Below the pieces are notes generated by a model. The model did not search any database. It had not been told where the DNA came from and worked only from the letters and a program-made list of their open reading frames with translations. Positions 15,235 through 18,199 of a stretch of DNA of 18,199 bases are shown here, piece by piece. Every line of letters begins with the position of its first letter. Within the stretch, counting starts at the first letter, position 1. The position numbers and the translations under genes are program-made. This DNA is from Muribaculaceae bacterium (GTDB lineage: Bacteria > Pseudomonadota > Alphaproteobacteria > Rs-D84), in assembly GCA_023665245.1 (NCBI GenBank), contig JAMPEH010000037.1:1-18199 (forward strand), given 5' to 3'.

Positions 15235-15276
15235 GTAAAACTGAAATTAATTTTTACACCCTCTGTAAGACTGAAA
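15235..15276. repeat. Pair of GTAARACTGAAA direct repeats 30 bases apart, one carrying the CTGTAAGACTGA motif
   Basis: GTAAAACTGAAA (15235-15246) and GTAAGACTGAAA (15265-15276) differ by one base and are spaced by 30 bases. The second copy contains CTGTAAGACTGA (15263-15274), the same 12-mer as in the inverted repeat at 12832-12899. They may be regulatory or element-end sequences. Confidence 0.55.
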
Positions 15277-15305
15277 CTGGAAGAGATGTCCCGCTTTTCT
15301 TTATG

Positions 15306-15344
15306 AAATGAGCCCCAAAAGTGTTTGACTTTTGGGGCTCATTT
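15306..15344 (-). terminator. Hairpin terminator after the Pycsar-like operon
   Basis: AAATGAGCCCCAAAAG (15306-15321) and CTTTTGGGGCTCATTT (15329-15344) form a perfect 16-bp stem with a 7-base loop. On the minus strand the stem ends in ATTT and AT-rich sequence. It lies 79 bases past the stop of the membrane effector gene, where the operon should end. It may act in both directions. Confidence 0.7.
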
Positions 15345-15422
15345 AAATTCTCCATTGCTTTCTTTATATGTTTGTAATATCTCTACCTCTTTTGTTTATT
15401 TTTCTAAATCATAAAGAAATAC

Positions 15423-15938
15423 TTAACTCTTTTGCCTATGCCATAAAATTAACAATACAATAATACCTATATAATGAATTGGAAACACACTTGCTAAACA
15501 CAGATGTAATGCCAAAGAAAATTTGTCGTGCTTTTTTGTAACTACTTTTGATACTTGAATATTTTGATTCGCTAAATCAACACTCAAATCAGTATCGTCT
15601 TTAACTTTAGTTAAGTAATCATTAGCGTCTGTAAATTTAGATATGTCCTCATAAAAATAGAGATTTCTCGTTTTCTTTTTTAGAGTTTTTCTATTTGGAT
15701 AAAGCGCTGTAATCGACACAACAAAAGGTGCTAATAATAAAGCAGCAACTACACCTATCCATACTTGCAACCATATTATATTAAAATCTTTTAAGTCTAT
15801 AATAATCCCTATAAGAGAAAAAATTGCGACGCCCAAAAAACCTATGAGTACCGCATGCTTAGCTTCGGCATACGACAACTGTTCATAAATACGATCATTT
15901 GCGTCTTTAAGATATTCTTCCAAGTCTTCTTTATCCAT
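15423..15938 (-). CDS. Pycsar-type membrane effector (PycTM-like)
   Basis: This 171-residue protein has a charged N-terminal helix (residues 1-27), two membrane segments (about 28-48 and 55-80), a soluble middle of about 60 residues with NRKTLKKKTRNLYFYEDI, and a third membrane segment near the C-terminus (about 142-166). This layout fits the transmembrane effectors of Pycsar systems (DUF5706-like). On binding cCMP or cUMP made by the partner cyclase, such effectors damage the inner membrane and stop the infected cell. A cyclase-domain protein is encoded two genes upstream in the same operon, which supports the call strongly. It starts at ATG 15936-15938, one base after the TAA of the middle gene, with AAGGAT upstream. 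A small generic membrane protein is the alternative if the cyclase link is ignored. Confidence 0.8.
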   Translation of the reverse strand: MDKEDLEEYLKDANDRIYEQLSYAEAKHAVLIGFLGVAIFSLIGIIIDLKDFNIIWLQVWIGVVAALLLAPFVVSITALYPNRKTLKKKTRNLYFYEDISKFTDANDYLTKVKDDTDLSVDLANQNIQVSKVVTKKHDKFSLALHLCLASVFPIHYIGIIVLLILWHRQKS

Positions 15939-15939
15939 A

Positions 15940-16383
15940 TTAAATCCTTATCGTTTGCTCATTTTTATATCCGTGCGGCAAACATTCTAATTCAAATTTG
16001 TGAGAAATGTCATAGCGTTTATATTCCTGAAACAAATAAAACGCATTAAACAAAACATTTTCTACACAGTTAGTTGTATTAATATATTCAGGTTTATGGG
16101 TACAAATTTTTCTAAATCCATATTCTTTTTCTTGATCTGACGGATAATGACAATGCTTTATATTATATGGCACCTTCCCCCAATCAATGCGCTTGCAAGA
16201 ATCATAAACTTCAAGACCAACCACCTGAAAATCTTCTGGTATATTAGCAAAAATTGGCAACCCAAATTCATCATACTGTTCAGGGAGCAAATGAAGCTCT
16301 TCTATTAAGTATTTAGGCAATAGTATCCCTTGAATGAAAGATGTTGTTATGGTTCTTGTCGGAAGAGAAACCATTTTTAACAA
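15940..16383 (-). CDS. Unrecognised middle gene of the Pycsar-like operon (main open part, probably frameshifted)
   Basis: I do not recognise this family. The open frame gives 147 residues from a TTG at 16381-16383, but protein-like sequence in the same frame continues upstream (KNSKEYLEALKPIPSILK) until a TAA created by an A7 run. The true product is probably about 190 residues, beginning in the other frame at about 16513. The sequence has a helical N-terminus, then PEDFQVVGLEVYD and DWGKVPYNIKHCHYP, then RKICTHKPEY with Cys94, a helix (CVENVLFNAFYLFQEY), and a terminal PHG. That order of strands, YP, a cysteine and a helix recalls E2 (UBC-like) proteins, but this is only pattern resemblance. 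An AAAGGA 10 bases before the TTG could support the short form. The gene sits 1 base before the effector gene, so it belongs to the operon. Confidence 0.6.
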   Translation of the reverse strand: MLKMVSLPTRTITTSFIQGILLPKYLIEELHLLPEQYDEFGLPIFANIPEDFQVVGLEVYDSCKRIDWGKVPYNIKHCHYPSDQEKEYGFRKICTHKPEYINTTNCVENVLFNAFYLFQEYKRYDISHKFELECLPHGYKNEQTIRI

Positions 16384-16444
16384 GGGAAAATTGTCCTTTA
16401 ATATACTGGGAATCGGTTTTAATGCCTCTAAATATTCTTTGCTG

Positions 16445-16513
16445 TTTTTTTACGGCTTTAGGCATCTGTGAGAAGAATGCTGAATCATAAGCCTGCGCCC
16501 TATGAATAATCAA
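16445..16513 (-). pseudogene. Out-of-frame 5' part of the Pycsar middle gene, ending at an A7 run
   Basis: From a TTG at 16511-16513, overlapping the stop of the cyclase gene, the frame reads IIHRAQAYDSAFFSQMPKAVKK up to seven adenines (T7 at 16445-16451 on the plus strand). Staying in frame beyond the run gives a poorly convincing 66-residue peptide. Dropping one A joins it to KNSKEYLEALKP in the downstream frame and gives one continuous protein. This could be a real frameshift, a sequencing or assembly error, or slippage on the A-run. Confidence 0.5.
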
Positions 16514-17946
16514 TTATTGCATCCCCACGGCTTTAGCCCTTGATTATTATGAGCGCGCATAGAATTTTGCTCTAAGGACTCTACTTGCTTCTTTTTTTGA
16601 TATGCGCTTAAACGTGTTGTACTAATATAATATCTCTTATTATTTACTTCTCTACGCCAGAAGCATTCTTTTATATATTTACTATCATTGTTCTGCAATG
16701 CCACAAGATAATCATACATATCAGAAGTAATCGCTATTTCAGATTTAAAATGATTATAACCGACTCCTACACCAGCGACATCATCTTCGGCAGTATCAGC
16801 CTCTTTTACTATTTGCCCCATTGCAACATTAAACTTTTTTCCTCTCATTCCTATACGAGCCGCATACACTTCACCAATTGAACAACCTATACCAATATTA
16901 AGTTTATCCTCTCGCGTTTTATTGATTTCATCTAATTTATCAAACATTCGCATAGCACACAAAACCGCTCGCAAAACATAATCATCAGTTTCATCGCTAT
17001 ATTTATTAAAAATTGCAGACTCCCTATCTCCTTGAAACTGAACATGAACACCGTTTCTATTTCTAACTTCCTTATTCAACATCCCAAGAACACTTTGCGT
17101 AAGTTGCTTCATGTCGGAAAGGTTACTTTCGTCTACCTTTTTTGTAAACCCTCTAATATCTGCAAACAGCACAGATGCTTCCCTAACGTCTTTAGTATTT
17201 TTAATGGAGAGGCTATCAAAATTTAATTTGCTTTTTGCGTCTGATATTTCCATATCATTTAAGTTAAGATTATTTATAACGGCTGACGCATAATCCAAGC
17301 AATAATCTTTCCTTTTATTATACTTATCGCCTAAACGAGAACCTATATCGGTGACATCAGCTTCATAAGCTGAAAGGTCAGCGTATTTTCTTATTAATAT
17401 CAATGTCGCTTCAGAATTACCGAAAAACAAGTCATTCATTGATTGGGGGAGCAAATCGTAAACCTCTTTAGATATCAGAACTTTACCGTCTGAGCATAAT
17501 GATTGCAGTTTTGCTGCACGATTAGCTGGGGAGCCTATAGTTGTCATTTCTTCCAAGCCACTGTCCGGATCTTCAAAATTAAAATCCGTGTATTTCCCAT
17601 AATCTGCCCCTGCGCCGATTTTAAAATCAATAAGTGCTTGATATTTACTATGCTTATTAATATGTTTTGTCAAAGCGTGCGCAAAAGCTATCAGCTCTAA
17701 CATTTCATTTAACACGTCTTCACTATTGTTATCAATAGGTATATAAAAATGCAAACGTGACGTTGTAAATTTTTCAACTTCAACATCTTCAAATTCATCC
17801 GCATACTTCTCCATAGCTGCAGTAAATGTGTTTAGCGCATGAAACGTCCTACGCAAATCGTCGTGATTTCCTTCATCGTCTTTAATAATTCCATTTAAAT
17901 TATTAATATTAATATAGAAATGAAGCCCGTTAAAAACTCTTTTCAT
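16510..17946 (-). CDS. Tandem class III nucleotide cyclase, Pycsar-type (PycC-like)
   Basis: This 478-residue protein contains two regions of cyclase homology. The C-terminal domain (about 250-415) has the first metal site in SVLFADIRGFT (Asp263) and the second in VQFQGDRESAIF (Asp307). It lacks the usual N-x-x-x-R element, reading GQIVKEADTAED instead. The N-terminal domain (about 1-185) begins LHFYININNLNGI with no metal aspartate, but it has IGSPANRAAKLQSL, a good match to that missing element with Lys in place of Arg. In Pycsar such enzymes make cCMP or cUMP on phage infection. The membrane effector in the same operon supports Pycsar over housekeeping cAMP synthesis. The start is ATG 17944-17946 with AAGGA upstream. 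The last ~60 residues are basic and of unknown role. The choice of nucleotide cannot be read from the sequence. Confidence 0.85.
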   Translation of the reverse strand: MKRVFNGLHFYININNLNGIIKDDEGNHDDLRRTFHALNTFTAAMEKYADEFEDVEVEKFTTSRLHFYIPIDNNSEDVLNEMLELIAFAHALTKHINKHSKYQALIDFKIGAGADYGKYTDFNFEDPDSGLEEMTTIGSPANRAAKLQSLCSDGKVLISKEVYDLLPQSMNDLFFGNSEATLILIRKYADLSAYEADVTDIGSRLGDKYNKRKDYCLDYASAVINNLNLNDMEISDAKSKLNFDSLSIKNTKDVREASVLFADIRGFTKKVDESNLSDMKQLTQSVLGMLNKEVRNRNGVHVQFQGDRESAIFNKYSDETDDYVLRAVLCAMRMFDKLDEINKTREDKLNIGIGCSIGEVYAARIGMRGKKFNVAMGQIVKEADTAEDDVAGVGVGYNHFKSEIAITSDMYDYLVALQNNDSKYIKECFWRREVNNKRYYISTTRLSAYQKKKQVESLEQNSMRAHNNQGLKPWGCNN

Positions 17947-17975
17947 AAATCCTTCTAAAAAATATGTGACTATTT

Positions 17976-18004
17976 CTTATACTATATAAACAGCCTAGTG
18001 ATAA
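17976..18004 (-). promoter_or_regulatory. Promoter of the Pycsar-like operon
   Basis: On the minus strand TTATCA (complement of 17999-18004) is 17 bases from TATAAG (complement of 17976-17981), about 30 bases before the cyclase ATG. The surrounding 17947-18199 is otherwise very AT-rich. I see no gene in it that I can support. Confidence 0.6.
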
Positions 18005-18199
18005 AATAAACTATTTATAGAAAAATTAATTAAGCAAAATACAATATATTGCGTTTTTTAATATGGATTATTTCTCAATATTCAAAATAGTCCATTACTT
18101 TTAAATTAAATTTAATTAAAATGATAACGACTAAAATCAAGTATATAATTTGCATTATGAGAAGTTTGCCGACGGAAGCATAAAATGCATAGAAGATGA

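Noticed and set aside
15161..15280. The short repeats as a CRISPR array
   Set aside because: Repeat units are only 5-12 bases and spacings of 11 or 30 bases hold no unique spacers of CRISPR length; no cas genes are present.
16313..16513. 66-codon frame as an independent gene between the cyclase and the middle gene
   Set aside because: Beyond the A7 run its translation loses protein-like character, whereas the other frame gains it. It is better explained as the 5' part of one frameshifted gene.
18140..18199. Plus-strand reading KFADGSIKCIED at the right edge
   Set aside because: It looks somewhat protein-like and is GC-richer than its surroundings, but it has no ribosome binding site or clear start and is cut by the edge, so it cannot be supported from this window.

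Overview
The window looks like a chromosomal stretch of an anaerobic Firmicute, most likely a gut clostridial lineage. The case rests on a BcrAD/BadFG-type activase with its dehydratase-like partner, AGGAGG-type ribosome binding sites, TTG/GTG starts, and mobile-element genes (serine recombinase, DUF6100-like, replication-relaxation-like) typical of Clostridia. Every gene I can support is on the minus strand. Two base-composition regimes alternate: a GC-rich core block (about 6443-10883) and AT-rich accessory DNA on both sides.

Layout from left to right; each operon is transcribed right to left. (a) 1-1642: a restriction-modification operon with an XRE regulator, a DUF2971 protein and the start of a type III Mod DNA methyltransferase, joined by two 8-bp overlaps and preceded by a good promoter and a palindrome. 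(b) 1661-6215: a complete type II CBASS anti-phage operon in the order SAVED effector, CD-NTase, Cap2 (E2-E1 fusion) and Cap3 (JAMM protease), with a terminator candidate after it. (c) 6344-10707: a core metabolic pair, a two-module acyl-CoA dehydratase activase and a dehydratase-like partner, with its own promoter and a strong terminator. (d) 10737-15276: the end of an integrated element. A large serine recombinase abuts the GC-rich 3' end of a host gene, which marks a probable attachment site. Behind it come a small RFHNPN-motif protein, a replication-relaxation-like gene broken by an in-frame TAA, and a DUF6100-like gene behind a promoter, terminator and 8-codon leader. Several short repeats and inverted repeats are scattered through this part. 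(e) 15306-18004: a Pycsar-like operon with a tandem cyclase, an unrecognised middle gene that appears frameshifted at an A7 run, and a three-segment membrane effector.

The genes combine as a defence island made of three layers: modification or restriction, cyclic-oligonucleotide signalling (CBASS), and cyclic-mononucleotide signalling (Pycsar). The recombinase block next to Pycsar suggests Pycsar is cargo of an integrated element.

The points I find most novel are: the tandem cyclase, whose two halves look degenerate in complementary ways; the unrecognised third Pycsar gene, which has some E2-like sequence features; a SAVED effector with no recognisable catalytic or membrane domain at its N-terminus; and the attenuator-like leader in front of the DUF6100-like gene. 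Family assignments come from reading motifs. No database search was possible.
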